Positions 45,475-53,794 of a stretch of 64,000 bases of DNA are shown here, piece after piece (the first letter of the stretch is position 1; each line of letters begins with the position of its first letter). Below the pieces are notes generated by a model. That model searched no databases. It worked only from the letters and a program-made list of their open reading frames with translations, and had not been told where the DNA came from. The translations under genes and the position numbers were made by a program. Origin of the DNA: Lichenicoccus sp964242335 (lineage in GTDB: Bacteria > Pseudomonadota > Alphaproteobacteria > Acetobacterales > Acetobacteraceae); NCBI GenBank assembly GCA_964242335.1, contig CAXTAY010000016.1, forward strand, positions 5,358 to 69,357, in the 5' to 3' direction.

Positions 45475-46302
45475 TCACCGCGCCTGTCGATGCTTCTCAA
45501 GAGTTTGAAGAACACGCGCGACTGCTGCGGCGGCCTTCTCTGACGTATTGCAGACGCTTGCTTCGATCCGCTCGACGATGACGCCTTCATCGGTCAGGAA
45601 CTTAAGCCTGGTATGTCCCTCTGCCGGCGTTTCGCGATGGAACAGGTCGCCGTCTATCTCGACCACCATCGTTAGGCCGAACCTGTAGAGCAAGAAGTCT
45701 GGCTCGATGCGCTTTGGACTTGTTATGCCGCCATTCAGCACGACAGAAAGCGGGGCGAAAGGCACGCCGCTACGCTTCAGGGCGTTATAGAACAGGATCT
45801 CTGGCCTTGAGCGAAATAGAAGACCGTCCTGCTGCAGGGTTGCAATGTTGTCACTTCGCACGCGGCCTTGGTTGGTGACGCTCTCCCCTGTTAGGTGACG
45901 ATGCACCTTCTCACGCCAGTCCGGATCTTCATTGAGCTCTGTCGTGATGTGCACGATCAGCGCGTCGGCAAACGTCTGCATAGCGGTCCCGAGAGCGGTG
46001 TTGATCTGCTGCTCGAGAAGCTCACGGTCCTCAAGGTCGAAATAAACATCCGCTGGTACCCCGAGTGACAGGCGGAAAGTGTCGTAACCACCATTCCAGT
46101 TGTCGTGGTCGTAGTGGATTATACGGCCGCCGCAGTCAGCCAGCAGATGCGCGGCCTTGCCCTGGTTCTGGCGCAGGAGCAGGCGCGCTGCAGTGCCGAG
46201 GATGGAATCGATCTGAGCATCGCTAAAGCTAGACTGATTGATAATTTTCGGCTTAGGCGGGGCGGAAACCTGACTAGGTGCGCCGGGTGGTGGTGAAGCC
46301 AC
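45475..46302 (-). CDS. Predicted PD-(D/E)XK nuclease (DUF559/Vsr-like core)
   Basis: A 275-residue protein. The C-terminal third has the layout of a PD-(D/E)XK nuclease of the DUF559/Vsr-like type: helix with Glu168 (RPEILFYNAL), core strand Asp202 (IEPDFLLY), then Glu215-Ile-Asp217-Gly (VVEIDGD) followed by HRE. The N-terminal ~160 residues (HLLADCGGRIIHYDHDNWNG) are not recognised and may sense a substrate. GTG at 46302 has GAGG at a good distance; a TTG at 46374 would add 24 residues. G+C content is lower than in the core genes. It lies 3' of the AbiJ/Mrr-like gene on the same strand, separated by about 500 bases. Confidence 0.65.
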   Translation of the reverse strand: MASPPPGAPSQVSAPPKPKIINQSSFSDAQIDSILGTAARLLLRQNQGKAAHLLADCGGRIIHYDHDNWNGGYDTFRLSLGVPADVYFDLEDRELLEQQINTALGTAMQTFADALIVHITTELNEDPDWREKVHRHLTGESVTNQGRVRSDNIATLQQDGLLFRSRPEILFYNALKRSGVPFAPLSVVLNGGITSPKRIEPDFLLYRFGLTMVVEIDGDLFHRETPAEGHTRLKFLTDEGVIVERIEASVCNTSEKAAAAVARVLQTLEKHRQAR

Positions 46303-46803
46303 TTTGCCACATCCTCGAAATCTGAGCTTCTTTGCGGGGTTGGAGAGGTTGGCGGATGGCGGGGCGCTTTGCAATGCGAGGACCGTCCTGCATGGGCTGA
46401 AGGCAGCGTCCAGATCCGACCTGAAAGATCTCGGCGTCTAGTCGGCTCTGCTTGCCATATGGTTCCCCAAGCCCAGGCGGGACTCCGGCAGACGGTCGAA
46501 CACTTGTTCGGCACGCTACGCTTTCGACTTGCCTGGCAGGACGAACGTCGTCGCCGGCGTCGAGGTCTCAATCGCGCTCATCGCGGTGCAGGGTCTTCAG
46601 CTGGCTGGTTTCCCGCCAATCCTGTTGCAGCTCCTCAACTGCATTTAGTGAATTAGAATGTACAGCCTAAAGCATTCGTTCAGGCTTATGGGTTAGGGGC
46701 TTAACACGCCGAAGCGGAGTCGGGTACCTTTGTTGATAGGCCACCAAGTGCGTGCTCTGCGGCTCGACTGATACTCTGGATGCGGAGACACGGCTCGTGC
46801 CTG
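46303..46803. other. 501-bp gap inside the low-G+C island
   Basis: I see no supported gene. Several short frames overlap; the plus-strand text at about 46540-46650 gives a short hydrophobic peptide frame but has no start signal. A 5-bp inverted repeat AGCCT...AGGCT at about 46661-46683 could end transcription of the minus-strand nuclease gene. Confidence 0.35.
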
Positions 46804-47799
46804 TTAAAAGGGGATATCATCATCAAGGCTGGGAACGGAGTTCGATAGCGCACCCTCGGGTAACTGAACGTTGTGGACGATGAAGAGATTGATGATGTCA
46901 TTCCTGTCCATGAACATGATCTGGCTGCGCTTGATCGTATCGAGCATGCCACCTAGCAACTGCTGAGCAGCTTTAGTGATCTCACCGCCTGCCACGATAA
47001 GCGCATGGTCCACCAAGACCTTCCGGTTGATCTCGGGATCGAAAATCTCATGCGCAAGCATCATGAGGGCCTGATTGTAGATTTCGGCGATGTTGGCATT
47101 GGTTCCTCTAGTGACACCGGACGAGTCTAGCTTCCCCTTCTTTGCCTGAATGCCGAAATAAAGGTAGTGTTGGGTGGGCAATTGATACCGCATCCAGATG
47201 TCCTTGCCGAACTCATTAGACTTATCTTTGTGGCCACCGGCAGTGATGCGGTGGAAGCCAGCCTGACGCAGCATTGGGAGAAGAACCTCCTCGATCAGCT
47301 CGTCTTCGGAGCACTTGTCCAAGTAGGTGGCCAGCTGCCCACGTCTGGTAAGCTCAGCGGCCGAGAACGGACGGTGCGGGCTTGTCGAGACGCCCGCTAC
47401 TTTCTTGGTCCCGATGTGCCGGAGATAGCACTGCTTATCCTTGGCGTAGAACGCCTCGAAACCCTCACGGGCCAAAGCAGTGTTGAGGGCTTTGAGAGCA
47501 TCTGGCCGATCACTCCCCTCATTTGTGGCGTCTCCTTGGTCCATGAGGATACGGATGATACGGCAGAACGTGTCTGGCGGGGTTTGAGCGTCGGGGTGCG
47601 GCTCTTCAAGAACCTTCACCAAGGTCTTCGCCGTCCAAGCAGCGCGGCTGGTGCCGTCATGCACATAATCTGTGTCAGCATCCCGAAATAGACGTGTGAT
47701 GTAGTAGCTGCTCCGATAAGTAAAAAAGGAGCCCTCTTTGCCTTGTGGTATGCAAATCATCTCCGCTATTTCGTCAATAGTACGATCTCTCCACTTCAT
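46804..47799 (-). CDS. Two-domain defence nuclease: AbiJ-like N-terminus plus Mrr-like restriction endonuclease core
   Basis: A 331-residue protein. The N-terminal ~130 residues (RTIDEIAEMI, FFTYRSSYYITRLFRD, ALKALNTALAREGFEAFY) resemble AbiJ N-terminal domains found on abortive-infection proteins. After a linker, residues ~155-320 carry a PD-(D/E)XK core of the Mrr type: helix EDELIEEVLLPMLRQAGF, then Glu196-Phe-Gly-Lys-Asp200, and Gln218-Ala-Lys220 (IQAKKGK), the GKD...QxK signature. ATG at 47799 follows GAGAAGAAGGA. It is divergent from a large helicase, with 119 bases between. Predicted role: nuclease effector of an anti-phage system, inferred from domains and context. Confidence 0.7.
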   Translation of the reverse strand: MKWRDRTIDEIAEMICIPQGKEGSFFTYRSSYYITRLFRDADTDYVHDGTSRAAWTAKTLVKVLEEPHPDAQTPPDTFCRIIRILMDQGDATNEGSDRPDALKALNTALAREGFEAFYAKDKQCYLRHIGTKKVAGVSTSPHRPFSAAELTRRGQLATYLDKCSEDELIEEVLLPMLRQAGFHRITAGGHKDKSNEFGKDIWMRYQLPTQHYLYFGIQAKKGKLDSSGVTRGTNANIAEIYNQALMMLAHEIFDPEINRKVLVDHALIVAGGEITKAAQQLLGGMLDTIKRSQIMFMDRNDIINLFIVHNVQLPEGALSNSVPSLDDDIPF

Positions 47800-47918
47800 T
47801 CCTTCTTCTCCCCTGGATCCGCCGTCCAGCCTAGCATTCGTGTAGTAAGTGCGACAGTTTCCTAATAAAATTGGATGCTTGCCAGCCGCAGGACGTGAGA
47901 GGAATACGAGGATATGGA
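47800..47918. promoter_or_regulatory. Shared divergent promoter region of nuclease and helicase genes
   Basis: This 119-bp gap separates the two divergent start codons. The centre (CCTAATAAAATTGG, about 47860-47874) is AT-rich and could hold -10 elements for either side. Both genes have RBSs at the edges. I cannot assign exact promoters. Confidence 0.45.
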
Positions 47919-50417
47919 ATGGCTCTGAACTACACGGGGGCGGGCGTCGGCCCATCTGCGAACACTGTCACTGATCCCCAAAAGCTCTTCCAGGCGCTGC
48001 CGAATAAAGCTCGTGCCTACTCCTACCTGCGCGATGTGCAGGGTGAGGTACTTAAGTCTTGGGATGGACAACGAACGCAGACCCGGGATGCGGTCATCAA
48101 GATGAACACCGGCGGCGGGAAAACCACTGTCGGCCTCCTCATGCTCAAGTCGTGTCTTAATGAGGGCCTTCGGCCTGCGGCCTACTTCTGTCCAGATAAC
48201 TATCTGTGCTCACAGGTGATCCGCGAAGCAGTCAATCTTGGAATTAGGACAACGGACGATCCGCGCAGCGTTGAATACCAGTCTGGCGATGCCATCCTGG
48301 TCGTGCCGATCCACGTCCTAATCAACGGCAAGTCTAAGTTTGGCGTGGGCTACGGTACGCATTCTGAGGTCAGACTCGGTGCCTTCGTCATCGATGATGC
48401 TCACGCCTGCCTTGCGGTGGCCGAAGATCAGTTCTCGCTCACGTTACTCCGTGAGCACGCTGCCTATGGCAAGCTCCAGGCACTGTTTGATGAAGACCTA
48501 CGTAGTCAATCGCTTACGGGCGCTGTCGAGATAGAGCAAGGAAGTGGCGGCGGCTTAGTTCAGGTCCCCTTCTATGCTTGGATCGAAAAGCAGGCTGCGT
48601 TACTGCGCGCGCTGTCGCCACATGCAGCTGAAGACGGGTTCGAATGGAAGTGGCCGCTGATGAAGGAGGACTTGGCTCAGTGCCGGTGCTTTTTCACCCC
48701 TCAAAAAGCCGAGATTTCTTTCCGCTGTCTACCCATCGGGGTTCTGCCCGCCTTCGAGACGGCGCAACGACGCATCTACATGACGGCCACTCTGTCGGAT
48801 GACTCGATTCTGGTCAGTAATTTCGCTGCTGATCCGTCGAGCGTGTCGAGGCCGATAACTCCACGGTCAGCCGGCGACCTTGGCGAACGGATGATCCTTG
48901 TTCCCCAGCAGCTCAACACGGGACTCAAGGACGATGACATCAAGGCGTACATTGTCGCTAACTTCAAACCATACATCAACGTTGTGGTAATCGTGCCCTC
49001 GGCCAAACGCGCTACCTATTGGGCTGATGCGGTGACACCAGGTATGACCCTTATGGCCGGTAACTTGCAGGCGGGAGTGGAAAGGCTTCGCACGTCGATC
49101 GGAAACCTCGCGGTTCTTGTCAATAAATACGATGGCGTCGATCTGCCGGAGGATGCGTGCCGGTTGCTTGTGATCGATGGTGTACCTGATGTACGCAGCA
49201 TGCTGGATCGATACGATCAAGGCACGCTTCGCCACAGCGACCGAAATCTGGCGGGTCAAATTCAACGCATCGAACAGGGTATGGGGCGAGGTATCCGATC
49301 CAACGATGACTTCTGCGCGGTTCTCCTCATGGGTACTGGCCTGATTCGCGCGCTCTATGCAACGGGCGCAACGGCGCATTTCTCGCCTGCTACAGCCGCC
49401 CAGGTTGAACTGTCGCGGCAGGTGAGCTCTCAGGTAGCCAATAAGGGCATGGCTGCGGTCCATGAGGCCTTCCAGGATCTATGGGAGCGAAACCCTGATT
49501 GGGTGGCCGCTGCTCGCAACGCACTGATCCCTGTCACCTATCCCAATCAGACGACAATCGATCCCGTCGCCACCGCCCAGCGGCAAGCTTTTGATGCCGT
49601 TCGAGTCAATCGGTTCGACCAAGCCGAGGCAGCGTTGCGGGTAGCGGAAAATAGTCAGTCTGATGGAAAGGTGAAGGGCTGGCTGCTCGATCAAGTGGCC
49701 GCTGCGGTGCATCACCTCGACAAGGTGCGGAGCCAGCAAATTCTGCACTCGGCTATCGACCGCAACGGCCTAGTCACGAAGCCCATCGGCGGCATCGCGT
49801 ACAAGCGCGTCGAAACCATAGGTATGGATCAAGCCCGTCAAGCCGCGCTGTTCCTGGCGGACACCTACGGAGCCGATGGCAACAAGCTGCTGATCGGCAT
49901 CAACGGCATCCTGGGCGATCTCACATTCGTGGCCGGAGAGTCGGAGGAGTTCGAACAGGCCCTTTACGACCTGGGACAGCATCTTGGTTTCCGTTCCCAG
50001 CGGCCTGAGAAGGACGGCGTCTCGAACCTCGATGTGCTTTGGGGCATCGGCCAAGGCTCATACCTTTTGCTGCCCTGCAAGAGTGGTGCAGTATCGGGCA
50101 CGATCTCGAAGCACTATAGTGATGAGGTCAGTGGATCGGCGAATTGGTTCCGTCAGACTTACGATCATACCTTCAACGCGACGCCGGTCATCATCCATCC
50201 CTCAGCTCAGCTCGACCCGCTAGCTACGCCACCTGCCAATTTGAGGGTAGTGACAGGAACACAAATCGAGATCCTCCGGGATCGAGCGCGTTCATTTGCT
50301 TACGCGATAAAGGATAGGCTCGCAGAGCACGCACAGGTGCGCTACGCCCTGTCAGCTAACAATCTCCTTGGACACAACTTCGTAACGAGCAATACAATTC
50401 TCCCAAGGCGGAGTTAG
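47919..50417 (+). CDS. SF2 DEAD/DEAH-type helicase with nuclease-like C-terminal domain
   Basis: An 832-residue protein. Helicase motifs: Walker A NTGGGKT (63-69), Walker B DDAH (159-162), MTATL (288-292), NKYDGVDLPEDACRLLVID (402-420) and motif VI QGMGRGIR (453-460). The NKYDG...DLP pattern recalls XPD/DinG-like and phage-defence helicases. After a helical middle, the C-terminus reads like a PD-(D/E)XK domain: Asp705 in LDVLW, LLLPCKSG (716-723) and VSGSANWF. The residue that should be the acidic member before x-Lys721 is Pro719. ATG at 47919 has GAGG seven bases upstream. Low G+C and the divergent nuclease suggest a defence pair. Confidence 0.8.
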   Translation: MALNYTGAGVGPSANTVTDPQKLFQALPNKARAYSYLRDVQGEVLKSWDGQRTQTRDAVIKMNTGGGKTTVGLLMLKSCLNEGLRPAAYFCPDNYLCSQVIREAVNLGIRTTDDPRSVEYQSGDAILVVPIHVLINGKSKFGVGYGTHSEVRLGAFVIDDAHACLAVAEDQFSLTLLREHAAYGKLQALFDEDLRSQSLTGAVEIEQGSGGGLVQVPFYAWIEKQAALLRALSPHAAEDGFEWKWPLMKEDLAQCRCFFTPQKAEISFRCLPIGVLPAFETAQRRIYMTATLSDDSILVSNFAADPSSVSRPITPRSAGDLGERMILVPQQLNTGLKDDDIKAYIVANFKPYINVVVIVPSAKRATYWADAVTPGMTLMAGNLQAGVERLRTSIGNLAVLVNKYDGVDLPEDACRLLVIDGVPDVRSMLDRYDQGTLRHSDRNLAGQIQRIEQGMGRGIRSNDDFCAVLLMGTGLIRALYATGATAHFSPATAAQVELSRQVSSQVANKGMAAVHEAFQDLWERNPDWVAAARNALIPVTYPNQTTIDPVATAQRQAFDAVRVNRFDQAEAALRVAENSQSDGKVKGWLLDQVAAAVHHLDKVRSQQILHSAIDRNGLVTKPIGGIAYKRVETIGMDQARQAALFLADTYGADGNKLLIGINGILGDLTFVAGESEEFEQALYDLGQHLGFRSQRPEKDGVSNLDVLWGIGQGSYLLLPCKSGAVSGTISKHYSDEVSGSANWFRQTYDHTFNATPVIIHPSAQLDPLATPPANLRVVTGTQIEILRDRARSFAYAIKDRLAEHAQVRYALSANNLLGHNFVTSNTILPRRS

Positions 50418-50439
50418 ATCCGCGAAGAAGGGCGCTGAG

Positions 50440-50461
50440 GCGCATCCCGTGAGGGATGCGC
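50440..50461. terminator. Perfect hairpin downstream of helicase gene
   Basis: GCGCATCCC-GTGA-GGGATGCGC is a perfect 9-bp stem with a 4-base loop, starting 22 bases after the helicase stop. No T-run. Likely terminator, and it also marks the right edge of the low-G+C island. Confidence 0.55.
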
Positions 50462-50582
50462 TCGGGATCACTGTCGGACACTTGCCGGCCAGCCGCGGGA
50501 CTATCCCTTCGGAAGGCGCGGGCCAGTCCGGTGCCACGGGCCGATAAGACAATGGCCGCTTTCTGGTAGTTGGCGACACGGG

Positions 50583-50735
50583 TTAAATGACCGAGATGAG
50601 CGCGAAGTGGAAGATCAACAGGAGCCGCCGGCCGGACCAAGCTTGGCCTGCCAGTTGGAAGCACCGGAAAACGCGCACCTTCGGAAACTGCCACGACATT
50701 GTGCCGCGGGGCCTCGGAGCCGTTCCGGCCACACC
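50583..50735 (-). repeat. Left copy of direct duplication: decayed partner of 54930-55136
   Basis: Read on the minus strand this contains FRCFQLAGQAWSGRR and IFHFA, matching FRCFELTGAAWSDRT and TFHFA of the right copy at 54888-55133. DNA similarity is clear (GCGCGAAGTGGAAG and GAAGCACCG are shared). It continues directly into the old yellow enzyme remnant at 50736-50975, in the same order as in the right copy. Confidence 0.7.
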
Positions 50736-50975
50736 CTACGCGATGACGACCTCCCAGTTCATTCCCGGCCAGCCCGAGTAGCCGACCGAGCCGTCGCCGT
50801 CCCGGTATCGCTTCGGCACCTCGGCGAACGAGGCGACGCGGCCCAGCCAGGAGATCAGATCGGGGTTGGCGATGAACGGACGTCCGAAGCCGGACAGCTC
50901 GGCAACGCCCTGCGCCAGCACCTGTCGGCCAGCTCCAGCGTATCGGCACCAGCTCGTCCGGCGCCGATCCTGGAC
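50736..50975 (-). pseudogene. Fragment of an old yellow enzyme gene (C-terminus, frameshifted)
   Basis: The frame ending at 50736 encodes GFGRPFIANPDLISWLG and GYSGWPGMNWEVVIA. The intact gene at 55137-56273 has SFGRPFIANPDLVSRLG and GYSDWPGMNGQVVID at its end. Just upstream (about 50925) the matching TLELAD continues in another frame, so a frameshift separates the two parts. Only about 75 codons of the C-terminus remain and no start is left. It lies next to, and divergent from, the LysR gene, which suggests that the LysR regulator once controlled this copy. Confidence 0.8.
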
Positions 50976-51127
50976 GACGCCGGCATCCCGCGGGCGATGA
51001 GGGAGGACCGACCTCGTCCAGCGCCCGGTATGGAACCATGCACGAGGGTGGTGCGAGAGCGACCCGGCTGCACCGGATGCCGGCCTATGGCATTGCAACG
51101 GGATCGAGGCGCGCTGCGGAGCGAGGC

Positions 51128-52024
51128 ATGATCGACTGGGACGACGTCCGCCATTTCCTGGCCATCGCGCGCGGCGGTTCGGTGCGCGCGGCGGCTGAGC
51201 GCCTCGGCGTCAACCACGCGACCGTGCTCAGGCGTGTCGCCCAGCTGGAGGCACGGCTGGGCGCGCGACTGTTCGAGAGGCTCCCCTCGGGATACCGCGT
51301 GACCGGAGCAGGCGAGGAGGTGCTCGGGCTCGCCGAGCAGATGGAGGTGTCGTCCAACCAGTTGGAGGCGCGAATCCTCGGCCGCGACCAGGGCGTCCGC
51401 GGGCTGCTGCGGGTGACCATGGCGCCGACGATCGCCACCCATCTGCTGATGCCGGAGTTCGCCGCTTTCGCAAGGCTGCACCCGGAGGTGGAGATCAGCA
51501 TCCTGTCGCTGGACGAGCCGGTGAACCTCACCAACCGTGAGGCCGACGTCGCGATACGCGTGGTCTACGATCGCAAGACCCTGCCGCCGAATCTGCACGG
51601 GCTGAAAGGACCGGAGCTGTTCGGCGGCGTATACCTGTCGCGCGAGCTCCTCGCATCATGGCGGACGGGCGAAGTCTCGCGTGTCCGCTGGATCATCAAG
51701 GACAACATCGGCTTGCCCGACTGGGCGCACCAGGGCGACGTGCCGGCCGCGGACGTGCCGCTCAGGATGACCAGTGCGGACGCGCAGCTCGTCGCGGTTC
51801 GCCAGGGCCTCGGAATGACCACGCTTCCCTGTTTCGTCGGAGACGCCGACCCGCTGCTGGCCAGGGTGCCGGGCACCGCGCTGCGCATGCACGGCACGCT
51901 CTGGCTCCTGACACAGGGTGAGACGCGCAAGACCAAGCGCGTGCGGCTGTTCACGGAGTTCATGTCCGAGCGGCTCGCGACCTACGTGGCGCTGCTCGCG
52001 GGGCGGACTTACCCCCTCGACTGA
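51128..52024 (+). CDS. LysR-family transcriptional regulator
   Basis: This 298-residue regulator has an N-terminal winged helix-turn-helix (WDDVRHFLAIARGGSVRAAA, then LGVNHATVLRRVAQLEARLG) and a periplasmic-binding-protein-like effector domain from residue ~90. ATG at 51128 has GGAG upstream. It begins the plus-strand cassette (F420-type NADP reductase, SDR, SnoaL) and is divergent from the old yellow enzyme remnant. It is most likely the activator of these redox genes, by the usual LysR layout. Confidence 0.9.
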   Translation: MIDWDDVRHFLAIARGGSVRAAAERLGVNHATVLRRVAQLEARLGARLFERLPSGYRVTGAGEEVLGLAEQMEVSSNQLEARILGRDQGVRGLLRVTMAPTIATHLLMPEFAAFARLHPEVEISILSLDEPVNLTNREADVAIRVVYDRKTLPPNLHGLKGPELFGGVYLSRELLASWRTGEVSRVRWIIKDNIGLPDWAHQGDVPAADVPLRMTSADAQLVAVRQGLGMTTLPCFVGDADPLLARVPGTALRMHGTLWLLTQGETRKTKRVRLFTEFMSERLATYVALLAGRTYPLD

Positions 52025-52279
52025 CGCGTGCTCGTCCGCCGATGAGAACCGGTGGTGCATGGACGCACAACGGATGTGGAAGAGTACCGAGTCCCATCCG
52101 GCCGCCTTCGACCCCAGTTCTGCGAAGCAAGACGCTCTGCTCGCGGCACCTGGCGAACGGGTCGTCCGTCGTCACGGCGACCGGTCGTCGGCATCGCGCA
52201 GGCATGACGAGTAGCTCGAGGACCTCGGGCGGATCACCCCGAGGATTCACCAGCATCAATCATCGGATCGGAGAGTTTC

Positions 52280-52885
52280 ATGACCTATGCGATCATCGGG
52301 TTCGGCGCGGTCGGCCAGGCGCTCGCCACGGCGTTCGCCCGCAAGCGCATCGACGTCGTCGTGGCGAGCCGCCGCCCACCCGAAGCGCTGGCGCAACAAG
52401 CCGCGGCGATCGGTCCGACGGTCACGCCGAAGAAGCTGGAGGAGGCGCTGGCGGCCGACACCATCCTGCTTGCCGTGCCCTTCTGGGAGCATCGGGAGGT
52501 GGCGCAGGCCGCCGCCGACTGGGCGGGCAAGGTCGTCGTCGACGTGACGAACGCGTTCGGCATTCCCGTCGAGGACCTGGACGGCCTGCCTTCTTCCGCC
52601 GTCGTCGCTCGCGCCTTCCCCGGCGCCAAGCTGGTCAAGGCGTTCAATCATCTGGCCGCGGCGAAGCTGGCCGCCGACCCGAACGTGGGCGGCGGCCGAC
52701 GGGTGATCTTCATGGCGACCGACGAGGAGGGCGCAACGACCTCGATCGAGGCGCTGGCCGAACGGCTCGGCTTCGCCCCCGTCAAGCTGGGCCGCCTCGC
52801 CGAAGGCGGAGCCCTGGTCCAGGCGCGCGGGCGAAGCTGGGCGCCCCTGATCTTTCAGGACCTCGTCAAGGTCGCCAGCAGCTAG
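52280..52885 (+). CDS. NADPH-dependent F420 reductase-like NAD(P)-binding protein
   Basis: This 201-residue Rossmann protein of the 'NADP oxidoreductase, coenzyme F420-dependent' family starts with MTYAIIGFGAVGQALA (GxGxxG loop). It also contains LLAVPFWEHREVA, the VDVTNAFG strand and KAFNHLAA, all typical. Such proteins outside F420-producing organisms are thought to be NADPH-dependent reductases of unknown substrate. RBS CGGAGAG seven bases before ATG. The 255 bases between LysR and this gene hold no supported gene. Confidence 0.87.
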   Translation: MTYAIIGFGAVGQALATAFARKRIDVVVASRRPPEALAQQAAAIGPTVTPKKLEEALAADTILLAVPFWEHREVAQAAADWAGKVVVDVTNAFGIPVEDLDGLPSSAVVARAFPGAKLVKAFNHLAAAKLAADPNVGGGRRVIFMATDEEGATTSIEALAERLGFAPVKLGRLAEGGALVQARGRSWAPLIFQDLVKVASS

Positions 52886-52946
52886 CCGGCGCACGGAAGC
52901 GGGCGTGCCTGATCGTTCCCTGCCACCGAGACATAGAGGGCTGCAC

Positions 52947-53759
52947 ATGATCATCAACCTGGCTGGCCGCAGGGCGATCGTCACCGGGTCAACCGCCGGC
53001 ATCGGCCGCGCAACCGCGGAAGGGCTGGCGCGAGCCGGCGCCGCCGTCGTGGTCAATGGGCGCGGCAACCCGCGCGTCGACGAGGCGGTGCGGCAGATCC
53101 GGCACGCCGTTCCCGGCAGCGACGTGTCCGGTGTCGCGGCGGACCTGTCGACGGTGGAGGGTGTGGAGGCGCTCATCGCGCAGGCGCCGGACGCCGACAT
53201 CCTCGTCAACAACGTGGGCACGGCGTTTATCAGGGACTACGGCGGCATCGAGGACATCGCGAAGATCCCCGACGAGGACTGGCTCGGCCTGTTCCAGCTG
53301 AACGTGATGAGCGGCGTGCGCACGACGCGTCACTACCTGCCGCGGATGGTGCGGCGGAGCTGGGGCCGGGTCGTGTTCGTCAGCAGCGAGTCGGCAGTCA
53401 ACATCCCGAAGGAGATGCTCGACTACGGCATGACCAAGACGGCGCAACTGGCCGTCTCGCGCGGCCTGGCCGAAGCGGTGGCGGGTACGGGCGTGACCGT
53501 CAACGCGGTCCTGCCCGGTCCGACGCGGTCCGAGATCCTGGGCAACTTCATGGCGCAGCAGGCCAAGGCGCAGGGCATCACTCAGGACGAGGCCGAGCAG
53601 GCATTCCTGAAGACCGCCCGGCCGACCAGCCTGATCGGCCGGTTCGCGATGACGGACGAGGTGGCGAACATGATCGTCTATGCCTGCTCGGAGCAGGCCT
53701 CCGCGACCAGTGGCGCGGCGCTGCGCGTCGAGGGCGGCGTGGTCCGGTTCGTGGCGTAG
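52947..53759 (+). CDS. SDR-family oxidoreductase
   Basis: This 270-residue classical short-chain dehydrogenase has the cofactor loop TGSTAGIG (residues ~14-21), LVNNVGT in place of the usual NNAG, catalytic Ser in FVSSESA, and Tyr-x3-Lys in YGMTKTA. ATG at 52947 has GAGGG seven bases upstream; an upstream in-frame start adds 14 residues without support. It lies 61 bases after the F420-type reductase gene and 35 before the SnoaL gene. Probably acts on a carbonyl or hydroxyl of a small organic compound. Confidence 0.9.
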   Translation: MIINLAGRRAIVTGSTAGIGRATAEGLARAGAAVVVNGRGNPRVDEAVRQIRHAVPGSDVSGVAADLSTVEGVEALIAQAPDADILVNNVGTAFIRDYGGIEDIAKIPDEDWLGLFQLNVMSGVRTTRHYLPRMVRRSWGRVVFVSSESAVNIPKEMLDYGMTKTAQLAVSRGLAEAVAGTGVTVNAVLPGPTRSEILGNFMAQQAKAQGITQDEAEQAFLKTARPTSLIGRFAMTDEVANMIVYACSEQASATSGAALRVEGGVVRFVA

Positions 53760-53794
53760 CGGCCTGCGGCCCTGGCACTTGCGGGAGATGAGCC

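Noticed and set aside
46369..46656. Plus-strand frame of 95 codons between two nuclease genes
   Set aside because: Arg-rich, without family features or a convincing start; other frames in the same stretch are equally open.
45475..50417. Classical type I or type III restriction-modification system
   Set aside because: A helicase and nucleases are present but no DNA methyltransferase or specificity subunit motif is found in or next to the island.
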